A DNA stretch of 64,000 nucleotides from Glossina fuscipes (taxonomy: Eukaryota; Arthropoda; Insecta; Diptera; Glossinidae). The number at the start of each line of letters is the position of its first letter. Within the stretch, counting starts at the first letter, position 1. Below, one piece after another: positions 50,363-61,895 of this stretch. Where the stretch lies: NCBI RefSeq assembly GCF_014805625.2, contig NW_023998414.1, positions 5,441,978-5,505,977 of the forward strand, in the 5' to 3' direction. A program made the position numbers and the translations under genes. The notes under the pieces are model-generated. The model did not search any database. It saw only the letters and a list, made by a program, of their open reading frames with translations, and was not told the origin of the DNA.

Positions 50363-52000
50363 TTGCAAGTGTATTATGGTTTTGCAAAAACATTCGTCCG
50401 AAATATCTGGCTTCTTCGAACGATATGCAACTAACTACAATTTCGATATTCTCGAGTTATCTTTATTTGGAAGATGACGAAAAAATCCAAGTTGCGGACA
50501 ATGAAAGTAATGAATATGAATTTAATTCCCACAATTAAAAAAACAATCCAAGTCTCGTTATGTTTCCTACCTTTCCCGTTGTGGGTTTTTGGTATTCGCG
50601 CGCTAAGGTAAATGCAATCATCCCGCATTACTTCTGCCTACAGAATAACGATCGTTTTCCTTAGCACAGATAAAAGCTTCTCCTTGTCGACAAATACGCG
50701 TGCGAATCGAACACCACTCTCATTAATCGACATAAATTTATGAAAATCTTGTGGTTGCAAAAGTTGATACGGAAATATAAAATAGGATAGATATATTGTT
50801 TTATTTCCAATTTTAAAATTTGGTACAAGTAAGACCCCGTCACTCATTAAGTAAAGAACATGTCGACTAACAAACATAAATATGACTGCCAAAAACGCAA
50901 CAAAACCTTTTGGCAATTATCAGATTTTTCAAGCTGAAACCACTTTGTTTGCCTTGGCCGGAATTGCCGTAAGTGATATCGTCTTTTATATAAACACACA
51001 CCACATGTCAGGTTTATATAATTAATAGCAGATTTAAAAGTTTTTCTAATCAACAATTAAGGCAATCCGACTAAGATTTTATACTACATTATGGAGTTTA
51101 TCTTCTATTTATTGTCTAGAAGTTCTATGCAAGAAAATGTCGAAGTAACCTCCTAAGACACATCCTCCATAAAAAGAAAATACTTTTTATATATATTCAC
51201 TTAAACGCAATATTTAATCGCGATCAAATAAAATCGGTTCGAGTAATTGAAAGTCTTATGATTTCTGATTTTTTTGGAAAATTTTGAAGGAATTATCCAT
51301 ATCGACTGTTTTTAAAACCTAAAAAATAATTTTATAAAATGTGATGCAATAATGAGAATATAATAGTTTATTGTATTAATTATTTTCAATGAAGATTTCT
51401 TTTTTTAAAAATATTGAATATTTTTCTCTTGTTGTTATAAGAATTTTTTGATTCGAATTTTTTATTCTCTTCTAGTGTAAATATTAAAATTTATGACTGA
51501 ATTAAATAACATCATCCAATCCATAATTATAGTTCAGTTTTAGATATTTTTTTTTTGTTTTTTTATTTTTTTTATTTTGGAGTATGTTTTCTAAAGCACC
51601 GCAAAAATGAATCGAAATATCGACCAAACCGTGTACCAATATTTTAGAACTAATGCTAATTATATATATCTACACACATATAGGTATATATGTATGCTTA
51701 CATTAATGTTTGTAGATATTTGTATATATAAAAACAATTCGGGTACGAAAGATTGCCGATCAGTCTATGATTGAAATTTTAAGTTGATAAAAATTTATGA
51801 ATCAATAAAATACAAAAAATAAGAACAAAAAAAATTACAATAAGGTCGTCTCTTAGGTTTTGTTTAAATTAAATACGGCCTTATGAGATGATTCCCTGAT
51901 ATGCGTGCGAATAGAGTGTTGAGTGTGTTGAGTGTTCTCATGTGTCACACAGTTACGGGTTTTCTTTTTGATTCCTTTCTTAACATTTTAATATCTTTGA
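50363..52000. other. Gap between family A repeat and LANCL3, one unassigned open region
   Basis: On the minus strand at 51056-50431 three overlapping open frames of 65-92 codons follow one another with shifts between. They have an ordinary protein-like composition (for example DGVLLVPNFKIGNKTIYLSY) but no domain I know. It may be a decayed gene or element. The rest, to the LANCL3 stop, is AT-rich and should include its 3' untranslated region. Confidence 0.4.
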
Positions 52001-53260
52001 TTAATGAAAAACATCCATAAATGGAAATTGTGCTTGTTCGGGATCAAGCAGGTCAATTAGAAAGCAGACCGTACCTGCTACACCTTCGAATAAGCTATGC
52101 GGGCGATCCGGAGTACGAGCCCGTTGCTTGAATTCCGAGTTAGTTAGCAGTTCCATATACTTGACTGCCCGATATAAGTATTTCGGCTCATGTGTTAAAC
52201 GATACAAAAGCAGGAACACATAACCATTACCGGCCACACCATGACAAATGCCGGGACCTTTACGTAGGAAACCCTTATTCCATACCAAATCTGATGAACG
52301 CCGTAGGGCCTGCAAATACTTTTCCTCCTTAAAAATAAGATAAGCCTTGGCCAATAAATAAACGGCTCCCGGAGCACCATGACACCAATGTACCAAACGT
52401 TTCTCACGGCCACTTTTCAAGTCCTCCAAAGCAACTGGGAAGTTGCCCTCGTCGTCTTGCAACATTAAAAAGAAATCAATAGATTTTTTAATATCCCTCA
52501 GTTCAGCGCTTGGAGCAGATATAGGGTCTGTCCTAAACCAGGGGCTATCTAAAAGCATATGCAAGATAGCACAAAGACCATGAGCTGCACCCAAATATTC
52601 TGTGCCATGATATTGATACATTAGAGGCAAAGGGGCTTTTGTTTGTTTGGCATATTCACGACCACTGGCAATAACCATTTGACAAATGGAAATCAAATCA
52701 TCATCGGTAATTTTCTTTTCCGGCATTACATCATTCAGCCAATAACAGCCGGCCAAATAGCCAGCACGACCTACCAGCACCTCATCGCAACCATATTTTG
52801 TATGCAAAAATTCCTTACTAGATGTAATACCCGCCTTGAAATTCATTAAGTCGTCACTTAGCTCCTGCATTAATTTTAAGTCATGAGATATGGCTGCCGA
52901 CACGGCATATATACCAGCATTACCACACAAAAACGAAAAACGTTCAGCTGAACGTTTCTTATAACGATCCGCATTCGCTTTAGCATTACGTATGAAACCA
53001 TGAGCATGCTCCAAAGCCGAATATAAATCTTGTGTCCGTGGTGAGCGGGACATTTTCCAAAACATATATGCAATGCCAGCATTGCCTACATATAGGTCGC
53101 CTCGCATGTCCTCATCGTCGCAACCAGGACTACAGTGTTCTAAAATAGCATCTACATATGTACAAATAAGATTCTTGATATGCTCTTCATCGAATTCATA
53201 CGATGTACTCTGGGGATTTACATAATCCGGAAATGGATTTGACAAATAACGTTTCTCCAT
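52001..53260 (-). CDS. LanC-like protein, LANCL3 type
   Basis: The coding part is one exon of 419 residues, matching the 420 of human LANCL3. The fold is a double alpha-barrel with seven Gly-rich signatures, here YVGNAG, LCGNAG, VGRAG, LGAAHG, CHGAPG, CHGVAG and FEGVAG. The zinc ligands of the family are present: Cys293 in HWCHG and Cys339-His340 in GICHG. LANCL1/2 add glutathione to dehydroamino acids in damaged proteins; LANCL3 is less studied, so that role is only by analogy. I start at the ATG at 53260 because the open frame upstream passes through a 3' splice site (CTTATAG, exon from 53292) 32 nt before it, so at least one 5' untranslated exon exists to the right. From memory the Drosophila homologue is CG2061. 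Confidence 0.92.
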   Translation of the reverse strand: MEKRYLSNPFPDYVNPQSTSYEFDEEHIKNLICTYVDAILEHCSPGCDDEDMRGDLYVGNAGIAYMFWKMSRSPRTQDLYSALEHAHGFIRNAKANADRYKKRSAERFSFLCGNAGIYAVSAAISHDLKLMQELSDDLMNFKAGITSSKEFLHTKYGCDEVLVGRAGYLAGCYWLNDVMPEKKITDDDLISICQMVIASGREYAKQTKAPLPLMYQYHGTEYLGAAHGLCAILHMLLDSPWFRTDPISAPSAELRDIKKSIDFFLMLQDDEGNFPVALEDLKSGREKRLVHWCHGAPGAVYLLAKAYLIFKEEKYLQALRRSSDLVWNKGFLRKGPGICHGVAGNGYVFLLLYRLTHEPKYLYRAVKYMELLTNSEFKQRARTPDRPHSLFEGVAGTVCFLIDLLDPEQAQFPFMDVFH

Positions 53261-54603
53261 TTCTTCTGTGGCCAATATTTGTAGATTGGTGTCTATAAGA
53301 AACAAAAAAAAAAAGAAAAAAAAAAAAAATGAAAAAGCGATCGATATCCTAACTTTCCTTTTTTTATGGTAGTAAACGTAGGGGTGCGGTCTATCACACC
53401 CCTCCGACTAAGAATTGTAAAACGTTAGGTTTAACTTGCCTGGGGGTTTGGTGGCACTTGTGCTGTATAGACGATAGCGATTTTGTTTAATCCAATAATA
53501 CTGTAAAGTAAAATATATACTTTTAATGCATCAGAAAAATTTTTTTAAAACCTTTTAAACGACTTCGCCTTTTTAACTATTATGACAGTAGAGACCGACG
53601 ATTGCTGTTGATTTGAAAAAACAAATTTTTTCAATGTCAATATTACTATTTACTATTACACCTACTGCCAGAGTTGCAATTTGCACCTGAACGGCAGATA
53701 ATAGAGTTTGCTCTTTTCTGTTCTTTATGAACTCTATAGGACGGAAGGTATTCAAATCCAAAAAGGTGACCAACTGTACTCCTTTTGGTAACTTTCTAAT
53801 TCTATTCTGAGCACTTTCAAATTTCTTTTATTCTTGAAAATATATAAACAATTATTGTACGAAACATTGTTTATGTTCGAGGGCAAAAAGTTTTCAATTA
53901 TACGCGGATATTGTAACACTGGAATCATCCACGTTTGTTGTTCAATGAAAAAGCATGACTGGACTTTGTTATCAGGAAATCACATAAATTTTGTGAAAAT
54001 GAATTTCTGTGCCTATAAACTCTTTCTATAAATATTTTGGAAATTGAAGTGTTGCGCTCATTGTGTAAAATGGCATTCCATAAATACTAGTTGACTTGGA
54101 AGCCATAATTTAGTATATATAAAACATAATTAATATTTAATTTCTTTAGGTTTTGACTAGGGAGACAAACAATTTTGTGAAGCACTTGAAAAAGGAATTT
54201 CTGCGAATTTTCTCTTGAATTTTTGTTACAAAATTTGCAGTAGATATGTTAAAAAATGGTCGCCCTTCTTTTTTTAAATATTATTAATCGTTAAATTATA
54301 TATTAAATTGTTATTAATTATTAAATTAATTTAAAACTATTAAATTTAACTAATTATTATTATTACTATATGAAGATGAAAGATGTACAAACTTAAATAT
54401 CAGAGTAATCAATAATTTTGCCATTATGCGAAAACTGCATAATTGGGCGCAAAACACCATGACACCGCAGACGCTGTACGTAATTAAAAGCCACTCGTAA
54501 TTTTTTTTCTATAAAAGACAGATGGTCGCTTTATTACGAGACTTACCCGTAATTACTGTTCTCAATACATCATTTACAAATAATTTAACATGATCAATAT
54601 TCG
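53261..54603. other. Gap between LANCL3 and UBL7, 5' leader exon of LANCL3 likely
   Basis: The LANCL3 acceptor at about 53293 implies an upstream exon here. A GC-richer stretch at about 53370-53460 is a candidate, but no canonical GT donor was confirmed. Small open frames at about 53573-53773 and 53834-54031 have no motif. Confidence 0.4.
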
Positions 54604-54609
54604 TTTATT
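54604..54609 (-). terminator. Poly(A) signal of the UBL7-like gene
   Basis: AATAAA on the minus strand, 61 bases beyond the stop codon, with no other canonical hexamer nearer. Confidence 0.5.
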
Positions 54610-54670
54610 ATAAAAATTCCTTTGACACATAATAGCATTCATAAATAATTGTTGCGTTCATGTAATTATT

Positions 54671-55840
54671 CTAACTCATTGCTGCCATTAATAAGTTAAT
54701 AGCATTCTCTATATTACCATTGGCTAAATTCAAATAGTTGAGGTTCTCATCATGATTCAAGAATCCCATTTGAGCCATTGTCCGCAACTGTTCGGAGTAT
54801 TGATGTGTGCGATAAACGAGCGGTATATCGCCATCGTCCTCGTTCACAGGATTGTTACTATCAGCCCCACCTGCTGGTAAATTGATGGAAGAGTCCTGTT
54901 CCAATGTATCCATGGCAACTGAGTCTTGAGTGCTTGTAGTACTAGAGCGTTGTTCAAAAGAATCAAAAGCCCTTTGTAATTGACTGCGCAACATGCTCGT
55001 CGATAAACGTTCATCGCTCGCAGAACTAGTGAGAGGAAGAACACCAGTTTCGGTGGCAGCGTTTGAATTTTCTGAGTTTCGCTGAGCTATATTCGTTAAA
55101 GAGTTAACAGATCCGAAACCGATTTCCGCCAAAGCTGCTTGCAATTGCTGACGACTAATAATACGCAAACGGGCACTGTCAGATTGATTGCGATTCGTTG
55201 TTGACGACTCATCACGACTGCGTTCATTTACAGAGTTTTCTTCCTCCGAAGAGTTCGTAGAGTCGGTTGCTTGCTCCGAATTGCTGGAACTCTTTGCCAA
55301 TTCTTTTTTCACCGTTGCAACAATGAAGGGAGCAGCTTCTATTATAATTGGATGATTTTTGGATACCCAGAATATTACGTTAGGTTCATGCAATGCATTA
55401 AACAGCACTGAATCCCTTATTAAACTTAAAGCGGCTAAATTTCTTCGAAATTCAGGATATTCAGCTAAAACTTTTTGTAGTATATTCACCCGACAGTTAA
55501 GACTGATTTGTATGTTAGCTATGACATTGAAAAGGTCCTGAACTTTACGTATGTGTTCGGGACTGAGAGTTTCCGGTGAAGGCTCATAAGGAACATATTG
55601 CTTGGTCTTATGAAAGCAATGCACTGTAGCTTCGGCTTTCAAAACTGCGCTTAAGACAGCGTCATCTTTTAAGATTAGTCCATTATAAATCAGTTCCAAT
55701 TTATGCACTTCGCTTTTAGTTTTTTCAGCTATTATGTCCTTGAGGTGCGAGACGGACTTTTCCATGTCTACTTTTTGCAAAGTTATAAATTCGTTGGGCT
55801 TATTGGGCAGATGTATGCCAGCATACAAAGAGGAATACAT
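54671..55840 (-). CDS. Ubiquitin-like/UBA protein, UBL7 type
   Basis: An intronless gene of 389 residues. Residues about 1-80 form a ubiquitin-like domain (SVSHLKDIIAEKT, LELIYNGLILKDDAVL, ATVHCFHK). A helical middle follows (about 95-180, with DLFNVIANIQISLN and LIRDSVLFNALHEPNVIFWV), then a Ser/Asn/Glu-rich linker. The last 45 residues are a UBA domain (LRTMAQMGFLNHDENLN, NGNIENAINLLMAAMS). This order and length match human UBL7 (380 residues), down to the central block SLIRDSVLFNALHEPN. UBL-UBA proteins usually shuttle ubiquitylated cargo to the proteasome or act as adaptors; the precise role in flies is not known to me. The start is the only ATG upstream of the UBL domain. Confidence 0.88.
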   Translation of the reverse strand: MYSSLYAGIHLPNKPNEFITLQKVDMEKSVSHLKDIIAEKTKSEVHKLELIYNGLILKDDAVLSAVLKAEATVHCFHKTKQYVPYEPSPETLSPEHIRKVQDLFNVIANIQISLNCRVNILQKVLAEYPEFRRNLAALSLIRDSVLFNALHEPNVIFWVSKNHPIIIEAAPFIVATVKKELAKSSSNSEQATDSTNSSEEENSVNERSRDESSTTNRNQSDSARLRIISRQQLQAALAEIGFGSVNSLTNIAQRNSENSNAATETGVLPLTSSASDERLSTSMLRSQLQRAFDSFEQRSSTTSTQDSVAMDTLEQDSSINLPAGGADSNNPVNEDDGDIPLVYRTHQYSEQLRTMAQMGFLNHDENLNYLNLANGNIENAINLLMAAMS

Positions 55841-56309
55841 ACTTTTTACTTTTCGTTACAAATCAAAAATTTTAATATGGTTTTTTTGTTAGTCTGTCGT
55901 CTGTTAAATCTCAAATGCGATTTTCTTAATGATTTTTCAATTTTCATCTACACAGCTGTTACTATATTGTACTTAAGACTTTTTTATACAGAGCTGTTAA
56001 TTTAGTATTATATGTCTTTGAAAATATTTTGAAAAAAAGTTAGGAAATGTTACTATATGATAGGAAAAAGTGTGCATGTAACAAGTCTTTCTACAAACAC
56101 GAAATTATCAAATATAGGTAGTAGGCTTAGTTTGGCCCTCAAAAGTTATGTTAGTGCTTATGCTCCCTGCTTGGCTCGCTTCAGAGTTAGCCTAAATTCC
56201 TCCAAGGACACTTGTTTTCTTGATGAAATTTTTTTGCAGGGATGCTCCAGTATCTACCATACCTACTACGCCTTGAGAAAATATTTTAACGGAAACAAAC
56301 GGTCCTATA
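55841..56309. other. Upstream region of UBL7, possible mariner 5' remains
   Basis: It should hold the UBL7 promoter. The open frame at 56057-56473 begins here, but only its last third is clearly mariner-like. No other element was identified. Confidence 0.4.
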
Positions 56310-56630
56310 TTTTTGGCCAAAAAGAACAACGTGAGTCGTCGTATTCACTGGACTTGGGCCCCTGCGACGTTTTCCTGTTCCCAAAACTTCAAAGACCCGT
56401 GAATGGACGGAGTTTTGTGACGATTAAGCAGCTAAAGACCGCATCGCCTGAAGACCTCAGGGCCATACCGTAAGAGCGCATATCAGAAGTGCTTCGAGGA
56501 TTGGAAAAAGCGCTCCCACAAGTGTATTATATCCCAGAGAGATTATTTTGAAGGGGGCAAAATAGATATTGATGGGTAAACATTTTCCTAGAAAAAAAGA
56601 TTCTCATTTTTTTTTGAACACACCTATATA
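56310..56630 (+). mobile_element. Mariner transposase fragment with 3' end
   Basis: The frame at 56336-56470 reads YSLDLGPCDVFLFPKL and then LKTASPEDLRAIP, the C-terminal signature of mariner (DD34D) transposases around the last catalytic Asp. After a stop at about 56470 the match goes on in another frame (AYQKCFEDWKKR, HKCIISQRDYFEG), so one or two bases have been lost. The element's end is probably TTTTTTTGAACACACCTA near 56610-56628, next to TATATA. The upstream part (56057-56310) is too decayed to assign and no 5' inverted repeat was found. It is inactive. Confidence 0.8.
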
Positions 56631-57516
56631 TATATGTGCTTGCATGAGGACGTGTGCATAAAGAAGCGACCTTCCTGTATTTCTTTCATGGACCCTGCGA
56701 ACAATTGAAGAATGATGATGGCTTCAATGAATTTTTGGTCAACGTTCTAGAAAGGTAGGTGCGCTCATCGATTATTGGAAAAAAATATGGTCTACATTTC
56801 TTTCATTATTTGGTATAAAAATTAGCTGAATTATGTTACAAGATTACACATATGGAAGATATGGAAAATTTATAGATATATGTAAAGAAACATATAGCGA
56901 CTATTATGAAGAATATGGACACATTATTCTTAAAACGACAGACGTACATATGCATTGAGAGTTAATTGAATTGCAGCTCTCTTTGTGCCATCATGCCTCA
57001 TCGAATGAAGTATGTGCAAGTATTGGTTACAGCTTTATTCAGTTTTGATATGCTAAAGAACAGTCTGCAACGATTGTGTTTAATGATAAATGCTCTAGTC
57101 GTTGCTTTTGAAATTTATCAATTTTGTTAAATATTTCGAAATCAAAAGCAATAACTAAAGCAATGAATTCCTTCATTGTCGTAATGAAATTTAATAAATA
57201 GATAGATTTTTGCCGTTAATCCTGAAAGGTGGTAAATCTTCTTAATTCTTTGAGCGGATTATAAGCATATTTTACTTATTTATAAATATAAATTCTCATA
57301 TAAACTACAACCATATTACTAATTATTCTACTGAATGTTAATGACTACAACAATTTTCAATTAAACAAACATTTTTGTATCGCGAGTCTCAAATATTGAA
57401 TTTTTTATTTAAATCCCAAAAATTTTTCATACTAGTGAATAATAATCTAGGTACTGATATAACACTTCAATTTCTTTGTCTTTTCTCAATTGCTCTCCAT
57501 TCGAAATAAATTTAAT
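56631..57516. other. Gap between mariner fragment and GHITM, nothing recognisable
   Basis: AT-rich. The minus-strand AATAAA at 57404-57409, about 108 bases past the GHITM stop, is a plausible poly(A) signal; another overlaps the stop itself. Confidence 0.5.
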
Positions 57517-58933
57517 TTATTTGCGGCGAGTATTACCACCAGCACCGCCCAAAATCATTGCTATACGAATGAAGATATTCAACACATCCATATAAATAGA
57601 AATACTCCTATAAATAAACGTAGGCTTGTTTAGTAATGATTGCATGATGATGCTAAATTTCGGTGCACTTACGCATTGACCGGATCGAAAGGTATAAGGC
57701 TGTATTCTGGATAAACTTCTGCTATACGTACAATACGTTGCGTGTCGTATAATAGAAAACCACTGAATAGAAGAAGGCCTCCGTATAGAGACATTGAAGC
57801 CAAGCCTATAAAAAATAAGAACCAATTTATTAATAAACTAAGTATTATTGTTACTTTTTTTACTTACCCGCTCCTAAGGCGGTAGTAGGTGGCAACCATA
57901 TACCAGCCAATGAACTAGCCATCACTACACCTAAGCCGATTGCCAAAGGGCCACCCATATATAAAAATTTATCACTAGGTGCGCATACTGCAATAGCCGA
58001 CAAGCTACCAACTACGCCACCCGTATATAAAGCGGCTCGTGTCAACAAAGGACCGCCCAGAAAACACAAGGGAGCAATAACAGCCCCTAGAACGGAACAA
58101 TGTACAGCCCAAGCGAGCTGTTTTGCACCAATTCCTTCTTTGTAGGGTATTGATTGGGTTGCGGCACCGGTGCCAATAACTAAAGCGAATGTTGCCAATG
58201 TCGACTAAACACAGCATATGTATGAACACAAAGAAAATGCGAAGATAAATTGAGTAAAATAAACTTACCAACCATCCGTTACGTGTGGTTAACTCTAAAA
58301 GACGGGGAGTACGGAATACTGCTGCAGCAGATAAGGCTGTTAAAACGCACGATGCACCAAAGTAGCCGTAGGTGGTATGTAAACGATCCCTAACGTATTT
58401 AGGCCAAAGTCTGGGATATGAAAGCAGAAATGGAAGTTTAAGACCATATTAAACAAATTGTGATAATTCGCTAAAACGACATCGTTTCATGTTGTTGCTT
58501 TGTTTCCAAGAACTCGTTTCTTTGTTACTTACAATGCATTATCTTGTATGCTAGCTTGATGGCTAAGACCCAAACCATAATAACATAGAGCGCCTAAACC
58601 AATACCTGCTGCTCCGGCGGCTGCACCTTTACCCATTGAATAAGCTAAACAAAAAGAAGAATTAAAAGAAACAACATTTTAATACCAACACATTGAATAA
58701 CTACCACTCTCCGATGGTGGCCCCATAAGTTTTTCCTTCAAACTTTGCCCGGTTTTTGTTTCAGATCGTATAGTTGGTGGGGGATCGCGAGGTCCACGCA
58801 CATAATTACGTACCAGCGCATCTTTATTCTGTGGTTTTACTAGACGAGCAGTTAATAAAGCTTGTTTCAAGTTTATACCGGTACTACCACTTGCCAAGCG
58901 GGTTGGGAGTGTAACAGCAAGTCGCAGTAGCAT
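57517..58933 (-). CDS. GHITM/TMBIM5-like mitochondrial inner-membrane protein
   Basis: Six exons join in frame: 58933-58705, 58644-58533, 58410-58269, 58204-57868, 57805-57673 and 57607-57517, giving 347 residues (human GHITM 345). The first 35 residues are rich in Arg, Lys, Leu and Thr with no acids (MLLRLAVTLPTRLASG), as in a mitochondrial presequence. Several hydrophobic spans follow: GALCYYGLGL, GYFGASCVLTALSAAAVF, LATFALVIGTGAATQSIPY, GGPLLTRAALYTGGVVGSL, LAIGLGVVMASSLAGIWLPP and MSLYGGLLLFSGFLLYDTQR. The motif LLYDTQR and the ending SIYMDVLNIFIRIAMI are hallmarks of the Bax-inhibitor-1 (TMBIM) family. Known GHITM supports cristae structure and cation transport in the inner membrane. From memory the Drosophila homologue is CG2076. 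Introns are 58-108 bp except intron 2. Confidence 0.93.
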
Positions 58934-60298
58934 TTTGTAATTGTGATGAAATTCGTGAAATTCGTCTAGCTATAGCAATCAAAATTCAATAAATAAATTA
59001 CTTATTATCCTTTAAAATTATGTATATGAAAAAAAAAATGTCAAACTTGAAAGATTTTTTCTTTACTTTTTTCTTATATTTTTTTTTTCTCCAAAATTTG
59101 AATATTTAAGGAAATTAAATACTACAGGAATTTTAACTTTCGGAAGATTCTAGTGACCTTTTGTAATCAATATGAGTGTGCCGTAGAAGTGCAGAAAATA
59201 TACAGAACTGTATTTTACGGTATTATTTAGTTTTTAAGAAATGGCCGAAAATACGAGGGTAATTTAATAAATCATATTTTGGTAATTTTGATATCAAAAA
59301 ACGAAGATACGACGAAAATTGTGTTTATTTATAAATTTGATAAGAAGATTTGTTTGATTTTTTGATAAAAATATTATTATATTTTCATCTGGTTTGTAGA
59401 AAATTACCAAATATAAATAAATATAAGTAAAATTGGCTAAATTCGAATTTGTTTAATATATATTTTATATTTTTCAACAGAAAACCAGTCTTGTTTTCTC
59501 TATTAGTTGTAAAATCAACGACTGCGAACGACAATCTAAGCGGACAAAACCAGAGTTGATTGTTGCTGTGCAATCGTTTTTAAGATCATTTACAAGCGAA
59601 TTGGTTGGCCTTTTAAAAATGTGGTTATGATCTAAAAAGTTTTATCTACGTAAACGATTATTATATGCGTTTTCCAAAATGTCCACATTTCTTCAACACT
59701 TTGCTAAAATCCTGCAAATAAGAAAAAATCGCTTTTCTAAGTCGTACATAGATTAAAAATACTTTTCATAATATCTTCGCACATTTTGAGATCACTATAT
59801 GTTCATATGTCTGTTTGAAATATTGAAACTTCAAACTTTAAAAAAAAAAAAAAAAATTATAATAAATTTTCAAATTTTAACGTTAGTTCATTGTGGATCT
59901 ATTACAACATCCGATCCAAGTTTAATATAGTTTTTCTCTTCTTTCTAGTTTCCTATCCGTTATCTACAATGTATTATTATTAGTTACAATAACTATATAA
60001 GAGTTGAATGTTAATTATCATCATTTGATGATGATTTGTTTTATTTGGTCAATTAAAATAATATTTATTTATATCGTAAAATATGGAACGGAAATTATAC
60101 TGAATTTATGTAGAGATCTTTTTTGTTAGCTTTTTACGTTATTATTGAACATCTGTTAAGCGCCGTTGTGTATACATATGTGCATAGAATTAAAAACAAA
60201 AAAAAAAAAACAAAAAACAAAAAGAAACGTTAATAATTCATTAAAATTGAGAATTTTTACTTGTTCGTTTAGATTAAAACGAATTAAATTTAAATAAA
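58934..60298. other. Divergent promoter region between GHITM and the MADF gene
   Basis: The two genes start back to back 1,365 bp apart. The stretch is AT-rich with an A run at about 59838-59855. TACGAGGGTAATTTAATAAA at about 59252 is reminiscent of a mariner terminal repeat but stands alone. No coding sequence was recognised. Confidence 0.5.
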
Positions 60299-61844
60299 AT
60301 GCCTCAATTAATTATTAATCGCAAATGCGGCGATATAATGATAACAGTACGAAAAAATTCTAAGAAAGTTTTTACATACAACTGTTCATTTTGTGATACT
60401 GCTTTCTTACAAATGAAAAAGTTCACTTCGCATTTGGACAAGGAGCATGATAAGCAATTGAAATTAATTAATAAATCAACGGTTGATACAACGGTTGATA
60501 AGAGCAAAAATGGTGGAAAGGATATAAGTGAAGATTTAGTTACTAAAGAAGATAGCATTAATAGTATATATATACCGGAAATTAAAATGGAAGATTGTTT
60601 GGATGAGGAAATTAAAACAGAAATTATTGAAGAGACTCGGATCACTAGACAAACGGTAAAGGTATTGCGAAAATTATTACAAACAGAATTTTTGCTTTGC
60701 CAAAACACGTACTGGTTATGCTTTTAGAAAGAGTCTTCATTTGCCTCAGCAGATCCTTTAGATACATACCATAATGAGATTTCATGTAAAGATGCCACTT
60801 TTGCCGCTAAGAAAGAAGTAGAAAATATACAAAAAACTATTATAAAATCAAAATTGAAAAATATGAAATATTTTGCGGAAGATGGCGAGAAAACAAATGA
60901 GATTAATCCATTAAAATATTCAATCGAAAATATGGACGACAATCAGGTTAGCAAACAATTTATAATGAAATATAGTAATGCTTTAAAGTTTCTTTTCAAA
61001 CAGTTTGACGGTGATAGCGATAATCCCAGTGATGTTGAAAATCCCAAATGCAGTGATTATGAGGTAATTTCTATTTTTCTAAAAGTAAGTGAAAGAATTA
61101 ATTTATCTTCCGGGAAATTTTGCAAATCTCTTCTTCACTATTCATTGCATCGAAACAAAACGATTTTACTATTTAACATTATTTAATATGGGATGAGCGA
61201 CAAGCGCACGTGCAGAGGCTAAACTTATTTTCTTCCTTCAAATTACATTAGTCAATTGCGGTTAAGCATTATCAAATTATAGTCTTCTTTCGCTTATCAG
61301 CCAGCAGGTTGGGCAACCATTTTGCCCACCTTTCGTTTTAATATAAATATTCGGAAAATTCTTTGCTTAATATTCGGAAAACAATTCAAAACTTTCATTT
61401 ACAAATGCTACAAATCTTTCTCTCCATGTAATTTTTTTTTTTTTTTTTTGAACGGTCAGTCCAAATCGTAACTGTCATTGCAAAACGACGGTTAAAACCT
61501 ATTCTTCACGGTTTATTTGTGAAAGTTTTAACCATGACAACATTAAACATTCATTCAATTGCGATGTTCATAAGTTTTAGAGTAATTCCACTTATTGTAA
61601 CGGCCTAATCGTCCCATTAAGATCACTTAGAGGTAGAAAATTCTTCTAAATTTTTTTTTTTTATATCAAGTTCTATATTTTTGAACTATGTTTTTATGAA
61701 TCCTTTGATTGCAATAAGATTTTCAACCATGTCCATTTTAAAAAGGAACTTTACATAATTTTTACCTTCAATTTGAGCTGCTACATTAGCAGATTGATTT
61801 CTAGTTTACATTTGCTAATCTCTAGAGTGATAACTAAAATTACT

Positions 61845-61895
<51 letters not shown>

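Noticed and set aside
53261..53305. Start of LANCL3 fifteen codons further upstream
   Set aside because: That extension crosses an intron-type pyrimidine tract and acceptor and does not match the family N-terminus; the ATG at 53260 gives the expected length.
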